Below are positions 36,135-48,402 of a stretch of DNA of 64,000 nucleotides, piece after piece. The stretch is from Gamsiella multidivaricata (lineage: Eukaryota; Mortierellomycota; Mortierellomycetes; Mortierellales; Mortierellaceae), in the NCBI RefSeq assembly GCF_025024155.1, contig NW_026251752.1:186001-250000 (forward strand), read 5' to 3'. The notes under the pieces are model-generated. The model saw only the letters and a list, made by a program, of their open reading frames with translations. It was not told where the DNA came from and searched no databases. How positions within the stretch are numbered: the first letter of the stretch is position 1; every line of letters begins with the position of its first letter. A program made the translations under genes and the position numbers.

Positions 36135-37438
36135 CCATTCTTCTTACGCTCGTTTTTCATCTCTCTTCATCTGTACATATAGACCGACCACTATCAAAAA
36201 GCGAATCCTTCTTTTTTTCCTGTTCAATCGTTCAATCAGTTTTTTTTTTACCGCCTGTACTATATCGTCGCTCTTTCTTTTTTTATACTTTTCTGTTTCT
36301 GTACTTGTTTTTCATTCATAAACCTGTTGTCGATACGTGAGTCACTCTCCCTTTTCTTTTGCTCAGGTGTGTGTTTTTATGGGTGATTCATAATGGCACT
36401 GTCGACTTCGACTAACCCCATGTACCATGCAATGGTTTACTGCTGCTACTGCACTATTTTATTTTTCTCATAGGCTTAGAACGTCAGGGGCTTTCTTCCT
36501 CTTCTGCCAGTTCTTCCTTTCGAATCCTTATACTACTCTAACAGGAAACCCCCATTGGTATCAGTCTATATCTGTCAAGGTATGTCTGTTAATCATCCAA
36601 AATCCGCAGCGCTCTCAAACATCGGCAATTAGCACTCGTGGTGAGAAAAAACAGGACCCACCAGACGGAACAGGCTGGCCATGGATTCAAGCAGTCGATT
36701 GCCTCAGCTGTACTTTGTATTCTTTCATTACGGCTGATGAATATACGCCATTGAGCAAGTGATGAGAAGAAAACTGGGGACGGAAGCTGTCATCTCTTTG
36801 CGTCGTCTTTTGTTCGCTGTTCGCTCTGTGCTTCTTATGGACCTCCGACAAAAACGGACGCATGATTTCGTGTAAAGAAAACGCATGAAGACGACACAAA
36901 AATATGGCTGTACACAGGACACAGGATCCGCTAGTGTTGCTCTCATGCCAACGCTATTGTATTTTGAATACCTCCTTCCCTTCACTTGCTCCTCTTCCTA
37001 TTGTTTCGTGCCTCCCTTTCATTGTACAAGCATACCAATTGGCACTCGAGCAACGTTTAACGCCATGCTTCTATTGTTTTCTATTAGGATTGAGCAGAGT
37101 TCGCCATCGACCTTTTTTCTTCAAAACCTTGGATCGGTAGGCAGCAATAGGCGCATTTCTTGTCACACGCATCTCAGGAGAACCGCTCACAGGACCCGAC
37201 CCCTCGACAAACACCAAAAAAAAAAAGAGGCGGCGACGTTAAACACGTCACCGCGGTATCTCCTTGCTTCTCTCTTTTCTCATCCTATCGTCGGCAGTGG
37301 TCACGGTCTGATCGCTCTCACTGAAATATATACTATCAGAGTATGTGGAAATTAAGGATCTTTTATATGCAGGACAAAGGCAAAGGTCTTGTCCAACTGG
37401 AGCGTGATATATTTGGCTAACCGGCAGGCTCATCTAAT
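36135..37438. other. Divergent intergenic region between GPI10 and the ankyrin gene
   Basis: Contains T-rich and C/T-rich tracts (36030-36310, near the GPI10 start) and only short open frames. It probably holds the promoters of both neighbours. No repeat or RNA gene was noticed. Confidence 0.5.
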
Positions 37439-40400
37439 ATGGATTGTGATAGGACTAGGCTCATCATGGAAAATGGAACCGTTTCACGCCTAAGTTCCTC
37501 AGGTGGTATTCAACAAACCCCACGCCATTACCTACCGATGTTGATGGGCAACGGAAGCAAGATGTCAGGGTCCGTCTTTTCTTATCTCGGCTCGGATTCG
37601 AATACGGCAACGATCAAAGAATCTGGGACTGGGGTGCCGATAATGAGTAATGAAACCAAAACTGAATCGACCGCAACCTCGCCTACGACAACTCTACCGA
37701 CAAAGGTATCCATCGCCGATAAAGGAACACACCCTTCGAGTGCATCAGAAGCTGTATCTGCGAAGGAACCTCCCACCAGCAATATACCATCGAACCTATC
37801 ATCAACAGCTGCCATACAGGGTGACCTCGCACCAGTCAAACGCAATGGTGGTAACTCAAAATTGCTGTCATCAAAGGCTTCCTTAGCGACAGTGCCCACC
37901 ACTCACGCACCGACAACAAAGGCGACATCTGCAGATCTCATCGACGGAACATTGAGCGACTTTGATGGATCCGATCTTTCTGATCTCAGCAGTGCATCCA
38001 GTGCGAGCGGGAGTGACCAAGAATCAGGACAGTCTGGCGAGGAGGACATGAATGCGGGCGATCATAGTGATGAGAGCAAGCACGGCGACGAGGATGGAGA
38101 TGAGCCCATGGGAGAATCATCTGCTTCCGACGACTCGGACTTGCGCTCAAATCCTAGGCTTACAAAGAGATCAAAGTCAAAGAATACACCCCGTTCAAAG
38201 CATAGTCGCAGGATACCGTCTGATAGTTCTGAGGGCGAGCAGGAATTACCAGTCATCAAAAGGAAACCAGGTCGACCGCCGAAGTTGAAGAATCAGCTTG
38301 CTCGATCAAGGACAACACAATCCCCAATGTCGCCAACAACTCCAACATCGCTGGCCTCGCCTACATTCAGTAATCCCCCGAAAAAGGCCAATCATGGTTC
38401 AACGGAAGTGGCAAATCCAGAGCATCCCACGAAGAATGAGTCGCAGCCAAGGAAAAAGACAAAACAAGCCGATTTCGCAAATGTTGGAAAGCGGGATCGT
38501 TCAGGTCGGACGCAATTGTTCAAGTATACAGCGATGGGTGATCTGGAGACGTGTCGAAAGCTTATCGAGGCTGGCGCACAAGTCAACGATCGTGATCACG
38601 CAGAGTGGACACCCCTTCACGAAGCATGCGTCACAGGACATGAGAAGGTGGCAGAGCTGCTGATTCAGCACAATGCAGACGTCAACGCTCGAGGAGGCCA
38701 TATGGATACCCCATTGCACGATGCCGCTCAGAACGGACATGTCGAGGTCGTGAAGCTCCTTTTATCTTATGGAGCGAATGTGTTGGCCAAGAATGCAAAG
38801 GGGATTATTCCCATTGATGTGACGGACGACAAAGAGGTCATTGATCTCCTTCAGCGCCGCCAAGCACTCGTAAACATGCTGACTGGGAGGAATCAAGCTG
38901 GACAGACGCTGCTGCACCGTGTTTGCAGTTCTGGGACGTACAACAATGTATTGGAGCTGCTCAACCAGGGTGCCGACATCAATGCTCAGGACAATGCTCA
39001 ATGGACTCCGTTGCATGAGGCAGCTCTTGAAGGACACACCAAAGTCGTGGAGTTGTTGTTATCAAGAGGAGCGAACCCGAATGTCAAGGGCCATGGCAGC
39101 GATACGGCCCTGCATGATTCGGCACAGAATGAGCACGCAGACGTCGTTCGACTTCTGCTGGAATATGGCGCGGACCCTGACTTCAAGAACTCGAAAGGAG
39201 AAAAGCCCTGCGATGTCACAGACGATGATGCGATTTTAGAGCTGCTGAGAACTGGCGCCAGAGGAACAAAGAAGCCAATCCCGCGCTCAGCGGGATCGTT
39301 GACTTCTTCCAGCTCATCGCTGTCTTCTCTCACTTCGCAGTCCTCGAAATTTTCAACGCCTTCCAATCAATCCTCGCATTTTGTCGGTAACAAGGTGAAA
39401 GGCAAGGATAGACGCAATACAGATGGTGGCGCCGACGTGCACATGAGCGATGAAGGCCGGAGTGCAGGCGAGGAGCGGCCGGCCCAGATGTCAAGAGATG
39501 AGCGTAAAATGCAACAACTTCTTTCGACGATACGAATGCAGGAGCAGATGGAAGAGCGTAAAAAGGCAAAGAAGGGGCGACCAAAGCATGTGTCTGAAGA
39601 TGAAGGTGATGATGACGGCCGAGATTCGAAGCCCTCACGTTCAACAAACAATTCTTCGTCTTCTTCAATGTGGAAGCACTCAAAGGCCTCACATTCATCC
39701 AGCAGATCGATTACCAAGATCAGCAAAAGCGGCCCCAAGGGACGATCTTCTCGATCAGAGGAAAGGGATGATGAGTCTGATTCGGAGCCGAACGAGGCGC
39801 CTAGGATGTCTCGCAGGTCTGTCCAGCGATCTACCGGCGACCGTTTCCGCATCGACCCTCGGTACAAGGACTCTGCAGGACGTACACAACTTCATCAATG
39901 GGCTGCATCAGGCGATATCGAGATGGTTGGGACAGTTTTGGAGGGTGGTGCAGAAAGAGATCCCAGGGACCACGAAGGCTTAACCCCGCTGCATGTGGCT
40001 GCCAAGGCCGGAAATACGGATGTTTTGGTGCTGCTGCTGGCATATGGATGTAATGTCAATGCTCAGGATCATGACAAGGCGACGGCACTGCACGAGGCTG
40101 TGCGACACCACCATACTGAGGCCGTGCGCCTTTTGCTACAGAACAATGCTCTCGTTAGTCTGCGTGACTCAAAGAAAAGAACCTGCCTGGAACTGGCCTC
40201 GCACAAGGACACCGAGATTCGCTCGTTAGTGAAGACTGCAATGGAGCAAGTGGAGCTGAAGGCAAAGGAGCGGAGCAAGAAGCGGCTATCTCAGTCAATC
40301 GAATGTAAGTATCCATTGAGTGTGGACGTGAATGGCGCATTGAATATCCTCTCTGGGATATGTATTAATCGAACGTTTTTTCTTTTATTATTTATTTATT

Positions 40401-42477
40401 TATTTTATTTTATTCTATTTTTATTAATATAGCACATGGATCTCCAAAGCACAAGGAGCGGAAGACAAGTCGCCACAGCGACAGCGACGAGCCCATCAAA
40501 TTCAAGAAGAAGGATTCTGATAAGAGGGATGCGGATGACAAGAATAAGCACTCAAGGAATGGCTCGAGTTCAGGAACGCTGTTGAAATCAATATCTATGC
40601 CCTCAATCGCGGTCTTTCAATCTTCGCCTACATCTTCGAGTGCCCCCGCATCGATGACGACTGCTATGTCTGGGTCCAAGAGTTGGAAATACAGTACCGA
40701 GACGAACGACACCGACTTGAAAACGCCACTCAAGAAGCAGAAGCTGCATTCGCGTCGAATGTCCTCGTCAGGTGCGAATTCGAGCATCCAGGAAGGAGAT
40801 GAGGATGTCGAAATGAAATCCTCTGGATCCAGCAAGAAGCGGCGGGAATCTGACCGGCATGAAGATGGATATGGTGGCAAGGTCAAGATCAAGAAGGAGC
40901 GCGAGGACGACGGTCATCACTTCCGGTCCCCGAGCCTGTCGACCAAGTCGGAGGAACTGCGTCGCGTAGCTTCCTTGCCATCGTTTTCCAAGGATGGCAG
41001 CAACAATGGAAATGGATCCGGTAACGGCAACAAGTCAAGCCGTCATGCGTCGAAGCTTTCTTTATCGTCTAGGCCGTCATCATCACTAGGAATGGCTGTC
41101 GGATCGTCCATTGCAACAATATCCCCACCCTTGACTGAGACATCATCTTCACCACCGCCAATCTCTGCACAAACACCGGTAGCACAGGACCAGGAAGCCC
41201 AGAAGAGCAGGAAACGCAGCAGTCAGACGTTTGCCTCGCCAAGCGGATATCAAAAATTCGCGGATGATCTCAAACTAGGCAGTTCCACTTCGCAACACCA
41301 TCGTCAACGAAGTACGAATTTGATCCCTTCTGCCCGATCTACAACCACCTCGGTCTCTACGGAGCCTCCATCTGCGGCAGCGGAAATAGATGCAGCTAGG
41401 AAAAAGGCCAAGACGAGCACAGCCGAATCGAATAATGAGCAAGTCAATGGCAAACCTTCCGCCAAAGAGATTGCGTCTGTTAATGGTGACCATCCCATCT
41501 CGTCTATCGTGCCAAAGGCTGAGGAGGGTGAGAAGGTCTCTTCTGTTGGCACAGAGACAGCGAAGAAAGTGGGCGTCGTAGAGAGTCTTGCGCCTGCTCA
41601 GCGCTCAGTGCAAGATGCTCAGCGCTATTTACCATTGTACACCGTCCAACTATCGGCCGATAGTACATCAGCAGATTTAACATCAACAGATCCATTTATG
41701 GCATTATCCGAATCACCAACGTCCGCAGCGTCCCAGCACTTTTGTGTAGTGGATCAACAGGTTCAGCTGCTGCTGGGCTTAGCCCCAGGGGCATTGTTCG
41801 AGCGATATCCTCATCTCCACCGGCGTCTCATTAACAAGCGTGAAAAGGCACGGCTCTGGTCTCCACTCTCATCCATGGTCTCGGATCGATGTGCAGCTGC
41901 GGTGAAGATGAACTTTGAGGTGCTCCCTGTGGAATGTCAGTTTTCGTCATGGACGAATGCGACGAACGCGATGAGCCGACTGAAGGAGCATGAGAAGCAA
42001 AAGTTCTTGAGCTGTGAGCTGTACTTTATTCGGCTGGAGGAGGTCATTGAGCTGATCAAGCAGGATTATGCGCAGCTGAACGAGAGTATGATGACGATTA
42101 TGTTGGATATCGGTTACGATGAGCTTGAGATGGAGGTCGAAAAGGACGTACCATCCGTTATCAAGACCGAGCAGACGGAAGAGAGACTGAAGGAGGTCAA
42201 GGAAGAGGAGGGCGCAGAAGGATTGATCGGTCGTGGCGGTCATTCGCGGCGACCCATGTCCGAGGGTTCGTCCGTTCCTGGGTCAACTTTGTCTTCGTCC
42301 GGCGTAGTTGGTAAAGCATGCACTGGTCGTGAATCGAGCGACGCGCCTGTATCCGCCCCAGCCTCTCTCTCAGCAACCTCGGCAGGATATATTCACAAGA
42401 TGAGGCGAGTCCCAGCAAAGATGGCAACGAAAGCCATGTTCAAGGGGCTGCAGCAACAGTACCGCCCATCATCCTGA
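37439..42477 (+). CDS. Ankyrin-repeat chromatin protein, Hos4-like (Set3 complex type)
   Basis: Two exons (37439-40304 and 40433-42477) sum to 1636 codons plus stop. The order is: a Ser/Thr-rich N-terminus; an acidic block near residues 180-240; an AT-hook-like KRKPGRPPKLKN near residue 275; a first ankyrin cluster at about 350-610 (GRTQLFKYTAMGDLETCRKLIEAGA, TPLHEACVTGHEKVAELLIQHNADVNARG, then a second set from TLLHRVCSSG). A Ser- and Lys-rich linker follows, then a second cluster at about 805-925 (GRTQLHQWAASGDIEMV). The long disordered C-terminal half contains a folded patch at about 1360-1470 (HFCVVDQQVQLLLGLAPGALFERYPHLHRR). This layout matches Hos4-like subunits of the Set3 histone deacetylase complex and ANKRD11/12. 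The nuclear role is inferred from that match. Splice junction: Glu, then a split Ser codon. Confidence 0.82.
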
Positions 42478-43658
42478 TGTTCTCTCATTCTTTGTCCTCG
42501 TGTGTTTGAATGGAGACTCGCGTCGAAATAAATCACTGCCTATATCCCTTGACATGAACTTTAGATTCATAAAGTTATTATGGGGGATAACTAGGTACTA
42601 CGAGTTCGAGCCCGCAGGTACTGGGGGTTGGTGGGGTGTGGGGCGAAGCGGCTGACGGAGCGGTTCTCGACGGGTCTAATCCGCTATACAGGGGCGCCCG
42701 ATATTTGTTATGTTCTGGGATCCACAGACATCATTGTCTGAAAGTCACACCTCGTGGAAGTGAACATTGACATGTGGAAATGTGACATTAGAAATGGGAA
42801 ACAGACAAAAGCGACGAATAAAATATGCAACAAAGCATGCCTTTCTAAAAAAATAAAATAAAAGAGGTGCTACTTGAAAGATGTGTGCTGTGATGACAAG
42901 TCGTTTATTTTTTTTTTTTTTTGCTGTTGAAGCCTTTGTTTTCCATAAACAAATGCAGTGGGGGCCTTGTTTTCTTGCTGTGGATCCCACCACCGGAATC
43001 CCCCTCCGCAAGCTTCAACGCCGAATTTTACTGTTACCCCTCCGTTTCCTCGGTTCTTCCCCCCCCTAGTCTCTGCCTCTTGCGTAAATTAGAGAACTGT
43101 AAATGCCGCTCAGAAGCTTGTATGAATTACCATCAAGGCCTCAAAGCGCCCTCGTATAGTGGCAGCAAAGCGAGGGAAATAAAAATATATATTTATACTA
43201 AGCTGAGGTATATGGGCGAGGTTAAGAATGTGTGCGGAACAAGGTAGGTACTCTTTCGGTCCTTTAATTTCTACGCTTTGTGTCAGGTCCACTTGGACAT
43301 GGATATCCATGTACGGAAATACGCATGAGGCCTGGAGGATAGAAAAACAGGAGGTGGGTTTTTTGGAAGTACGATAACATATAAAACTATCCATCCGAGC
43401 TGGAAGCCATCATACTCCTCATCTGTCTCTCTTGCCACAGCTACATCCGAGCCGAACGCCGTAAGACTTTTTTACTCCGCTTGTCTGGCTGTCAAATGCA
43501 AATAAATATCTAGGAGATCATAACAAGGATGGCTACAGGGGTTTATTTTGTGAATGTTAAAATTACAGGGGTACCAAATAAAAAAACAAAAAGCTTCGGA
43601 CTGAACTCTTCTTATAATAATAATAACAATAACTAAGGATATTAATGAAAATAACTCA
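42478..43658. other. Convergent intergenic region (ankyrin gene / SKN7)
   Basis: Two 3' untranslated regions meet here. There are A/T-rich stretches and an AT-rich run near 43610. A tRNA-like T-loop string at about 42605 was examined and rejected. No gene is supported. Confidence 0.6.
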
Positions 43659-44322
43659 TTATTCGATATCCTCAATCTTGGCACGCTTTCTCCGGAAACC
43701 TCCCATGGCATCCATGCTAAGGTTTAGGCCCATGGTATCTCCAAATTCGTTAGGGTTTCCTAGAGGAATAGGACCGGGATGTCCCATATGAGCACCACTC
43801 GACATCATAGGGCCGTCCGTCTTGATAGATAACAATGTCATAGTAGGGCCCTGTTGGTGAAACGGTTGGTGCGATGGTGGATGGTTGTGATGTGACGGAA
43901 GCTGCTGCTGCTGCTGTTGGTGCTGGTGAAGCTGTTGCTGCTGCGGTGGAAGCGGGCCCATGGAGTTACTGCCATTTGGTGCAAATGTGTAGGCCATCAT
44001 CGAGCCTGACGTAGAGATGGACGACGAATATGGAGGACCACTGCCGATCGGAAGCATGAGACCTGCAGACGATGTTGGGGAGGAACTAGGCATCGACATC
44101 GACATCGGGTTGTGGACAGCTGAATTAGATAGTGTCGAAAGATTGTTCCGGTGGTGGGTATTCATCATGTGGACTTGTTGCTGTTGATTATGCATAGCAT
44201 GGGCCTGCTGTTGTTGCTGTTGCTGTTGTTGCTGTTGCTGTTGTTGCTGTTGCTGTTGTTGCTGTTGATGTTGCTGTTGATGTTGCTGTTGCTGTTGCTG
44301 TTGCTGCTGATGTTGCTGATGT

Positions 44323-44354
<32 letters not shown>

Positions 44355-47300
44355 CTGTTGCTGCTGTTGCTGCTGTTGCTGTTGTTGCTGTTGTTGCTGC
44401 TGCTGTTGCTGGTGTTGTTGGTGGTGTGGTGGTGAGAACGAGGAGGGCATAAAACCAGGCCCGGAACCATTCTCAACATCATTCGAGGACATAGTTGATG
44501 TATCAACGCCGTTCAGGATCAACATCTCACCCATTCCCAACTGTAGGCCAAGCCCCATGGTGCCCATTCCATTATGCTGACCGTTCTGACCAGTGTTGCC
44601 GTCATGACCCCCATGAGCGCCTGCCCCTTTTTCATTATGTACAAGTTGGAGTGCCTCGCGAGGGCCTTGGAACCCGGTCAGCGATAATTCCATGATGCCT
44701 CCCATGTCCTGCGCTTGCTGTTGTTGACTGTTTTGTCCGCCATCGCCACTAGGTCCGTTGTTGCCGTTGCCGATGCTTCGGTAGAGTACTTGCAGACGAC
44801 TGCCCTCCTGGCTGGACTGATCCGCATTGTTGGACCCTGCTGCGGACAAGAGGTTCGGGCCTAACTTGATGTATCTCAAGTGCTGGCAGTGCTTCTCGAG
44901 CATGCTGAGCAGACCGGCCTTCGAGAAGGGTTTCGGAAGAATGTCGTTCATTCCGTTAGCGAAATAGGTCATGATATCGTTCGTTGTTGTGTTTGAGGTC
45001 ATACTGATGATGGGTGTCATCGCGTCGAACTGTCGGATCTGCGTCGTTGCAGAGACTCCGTCCAGCTTTGGCATCATAATGTCCTATGGCGTTAAGAGGA
45101 AAAAGAAAAATCGTTAGCATGCTGTGTCCATGTAGCTTGTAATGGGTAGGGGATGCCCTTAAATGACTCGTGCAAGAAAGAACACAAGTATTTACCATCA
45201 GGACAATATCGTATTTTTGATGGCTCATTTTGCCAACTGCAGCGACACCGTCCTCGGCCACGTCAAAAGGGCAGCCAAATATCTGCAGTAGCCGTGAGCT
45301 GAGACGCCGGCAGGTATCGTCGTCCTCAACGAGGAGCACTTTTGGTGGCATCGCCCAACTTGGGATTACAATATTTGGACGCTGGACTGTCATGCTGGAA
45401 TCGGTCGAAATCATATCGGACATAAACGACTGCTGCTGTTGCTGCTGCTCAATCTGTTGTTGTTGTTCCAGCTGTTGCTGTTGCTGTTGTTGTTGTGCTT
45501 GCTGCTGCTGCTGCTGTTGTTGTGCTTGCTGCTGCTGCTGTTGTTGTTGTGCTTGCTGTTGTGCTTGCTGTTGTTCCTGTTTCTGCTTCTGGGTCAGCGT
45601 CCGCTGTTTACCATTAGCCTTGCCACCGAGCTTGGTTGCTTTCGCGTGACTCTCCTGCCTCTTCGCTGTCAGATGACTGAGATTCATGTTGGGTACACCC
45701 AAGCTGGGATCTTGACACATCAGTGGATGCTGGTAGATATCCTGGACATATGTGCCTGCGGACGATATGGGGGGCGCAAAATAAAGCGTAGGAGTCGAAG
45801 ATGAGGACGGAGTGGGGAGAGGCGTGGCGAGGGGCTGACAGCCTGAAAGGGAAGTTGTTGACATGGATGCAGGTATCGTGGTGGACGGGGCTGAGGACAT
45901 CGTCGGGTGCATTGCATGGGTTTCTGGGGGAGATGACGACGAGGACGAGGCGGGCGAGGACGACTGTGGTGGAGAGTTAAAGGATGGGGGCGTTGTGCTG
46001 TGCTTGTGCTGCGATGTGTGCAGTTGCTGCTGCTGTTGCTGCTGATGCTTCAAACTCTTGCGACGCTGTTGCTGCTGCTGCGGCTGCTGCTGATGTGGAC
46101 TTGAGTGCGGGGTCGTTTCTTGTGACCCTGATTTGGTCAGGATTTTCATAGTGCTATCGATTGGGTCGTTTGGTTCGGTCTTCACCAATGTACCATCATC
46201 TGTATGTAGACAAAGGAAAAAAAAAAAAAAAAAAAAGGTTCAATAAGTCGTTGGGCGTAGCTACTGATACCGCATGAAGCTGATTATGCAACAAATGTAT
46301 GAACATACCTGAGCACACATAGCCGAGGAAACCAAGCAGCTGTTGGATCAATTGTTCCTGCGCCATGATTTTGGCCTCGCATTTTGAAAGATCCGCCTGC
46401 ATCTTGGTTTGGGTCATGAGCAGCTGGCCGACCTGCGCCTGATACTCCTCGGACATCAATGACTGTTGCTCTGGCGTTGTACTCGTCGGCAATGTCGGCA
46501 CTATCTTTTTGTTGCTGGGCGTCTTGCGCTAATGGCGCAGAAGAGCCAGAGAAGAAGATCGAGGTTTAGGCGTCTAGCAGCTCCAGCGGCGGCTCTCTCA
46601 CAATGCAATTAGTCTAAATAATGCGACCTACCTTAATGTCCTCAAGCAAGTCTCTCTTATCGACTTGAAACTTTGGATGCTGAAATTCCCATGCCTAATG
46701 AGCACAACCAAAAGGAGTTGGGAATTGTACAGACGCATAAGGAATTGTGTCTGCAAAGAATGCTTATCTTTGAAGGATGATAGAAAAAGAGAAAACATAC
46801 TTGGTCTCCGTAAGGTTTTGCAGCATCATCTGTGGTCTTGATCTTGTGAAAATCGTACTTGTTGAGTTGGCGCACGAAACTAGCAAAATTATTGTGCTTG
46901 AAATGCTTGGGCAGGATAATCTTGGCAAATTCATTGGGCTCCTTCACGACAAAGGTCTCTCCGCTCTTGCCCCAGGAGACAATTGGGTCGTGCTCTTTCT
47001 CCTCAAGCATCCTAATGGTTGAGAAGGCATGACATGGTGTTATAAAGACGACAGAGGCTATAATAGCAGGAGCCAAAGACCTAGTACATGTATTACAATA
47101 GCCATGTGGTTGTTCGTCCTCAGCTCAGCGAGAAAGAGAAGAGCCTTGGGTATGAATAAAAAATAAATAAAAAAAAAGCCAACGAGGACCTGCCTATACA
47201 GTTTCTTGACAAAATCGGGCACACCATTGCCTGCGGTCGATGGCACACCGGTATCCTGGAGCGGGTCCTCTGCGGGACCAGGGCCGGCTACTACAGCCAT
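43659..47300 (-). CDS. SKN7: SKN7-type response regulator transcription factor (HSF DNA-binding domain plus receiver)
   Basis: Six exons (47300-47194, 47011-46801, 46694-46632, 46528-46309, 46199-45196, 45083-43659) sum to 1009 codons plus stop. An in-frame upstream ATG at 47591 would add 97 residues, so the start is uncertain. Residues about 27-120 are an HSF-type domain ([42 protein letters not shown]). A coiled coil ([26 protein letters not shown]) follows. A long Gln-rich region precedes the receiver at about 480-600: [27 protein letters not shown] with the phospho-acceptor Asp536 as the first codon of the last exon, MTSNTT and LPKPF. The tail has a second, about 75-residue Gln/His run. 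Skn7 receives phosphate through Ypd1-type HPt proteins and controls oxidative, osmotic and cell-wall genes. Intron 1 appears to be GC-AG. Confidence 0.93.
44195..44440 (-). repeat. Long CAG/CAA repeat (poly-Gln with His) in SKN7
   Basis: About 75 codons, mostly CAG and CAA with scattered CAT/CAC, lie after the receiver domain. A second Gln-rich block is at 45425-45580, before the receiver. On the plus strand they read as CTG/TTG triplets. Mixed codons suggest age and length purification rather than a single recent slippage event. Confidence 0.9.
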
Positions 47301-48167
47301 GTCGATATCAGGACTGGTGATGGTGATGGAGCTGGAGGTTGTTGGCCCGTCCAGAGAGTCTTCGGACTTGAGGGCTTGGTGCTCGACCAGAGGACGCCTC
47401 TTGGTCCGTTTTTTATCTTGGGCCGTCAGGTTGGGCGGGTGGTGTTTACTGGGGTTATTGGGGACGAGGACCAATTGATGGTGGTCGAAGGAGCGAGTGC
47501 TGCTGTTATGTCGCGCGGTCTTGGTTCTATTTAAGAATCCGAGAAGGACGACTCGGTGGACGGTTAGGGCAGGGTACCCCGATAGGTACACTTTCTAGAA
47601 AGAGAAGGGTGCGTGGATGTGTGGCGAGGGAAGGAGGGGTGGTGGCGGAGCAAGGGCAGGGAGAGAAAAAAAAAAACCATGAACCGAAGGAAGGGAAGGG
47701 CAGAAGGAGCAGAAAATAAAGCAGCGGGGGGAGAGAGGACTGTGAAGTGAAGAGGGGCCCGAGAGGGAGGAGGTTACGGGCGAGTAGACGAGAGGGGACA
47801 GGCAGTGGGTTACAGGCGCAGGGGAGGGAACTGGGAGCGATGTGCATCGTCTGCACGCATATATACGGGCGCAAATGCACAGGTAAATATTAATGCAGGT
47901 GAATAAAGGAAAGCGGGGGAGCGAGAGGGAAACAAGGGCGGTAGAGAGAAAGCGACTGATACCTGTTCCGCGGGAAGGAGCTGGAGTCGAGGGAGGGGTG
48001 GCCGAGGGAGCTGGAGTCGAGCGAAGGCGGTCAAGGGAGGCTGTGTCCTTTTTTTTTGTTATTTTTATTGTTTTATTCTTTAAGTATTTTTTTAGGGCCA
48101 AAGCGTGGGTCTGGTGAGGATGGTGCGGCAGGGGAGGATCAGATCAGGATGAGCAGTGCAAGAGGGA

Positions 48168-48224
48168 GGGATGGGGATGGGGATGGGGATGGGGATGGGG
48201 ATGGGGATGGGGATGGGGATGGGA
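48168..48224 (+). repeat. (GGGGAT)n hexanucleotide repeat, about nine copies
   Basis: Uninterrupted hexamers, followed by a second short array of the same unit around 48271-48294. G-runs of four at regular spacing could form G-quadruplexes. Confidence 0.9.
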
Positions 48225-48368
48225 GGAGAAGGAGGAGGAGGTGGAGGGATGGGAATGAGAGAGATGAGAGGAATGGGGATGGGGATGGGGATGGTGGGAC
48301 AGCAGCAGACGAGCCAGCTGTGAGAGCGAGGGAGTGGAGTACAGCGGTTCCAGCTGTCCACTTTGCTT

Positions 48369-48402
48369 GGTTGGTTGGGTTGGGTTGGGTTGGGTTGGGT
48401 TG
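48369..48402 (+). repeat. (GGGTT)n pentanucleotide repeat
   Basis: About five to six copies of GGGTT. This is G-rich but not a telomere repeat, which in most fungi is TTAGGG. It sits about 150 bp after the GGGGAT array. Confidence 0.85.

Noticed and set aside
42590..42700. tRNA-like string (GTTCGAGCCC) after the ankyrin gene
   Set aside because: The T-arm stem does not pair on either strand and no acceptor or anticodon arm could be built around it.
44151..45804. Plus-strand poly-Leu and poly-Cys frames
   Set aside because: They are the complement of CAG/CAA runs in SKN7.
48369..48402. Interstitial telomere repeat
   Set aside because: The unit is GGGTT, lacking the A of TTAGGG, and it is short and internal.
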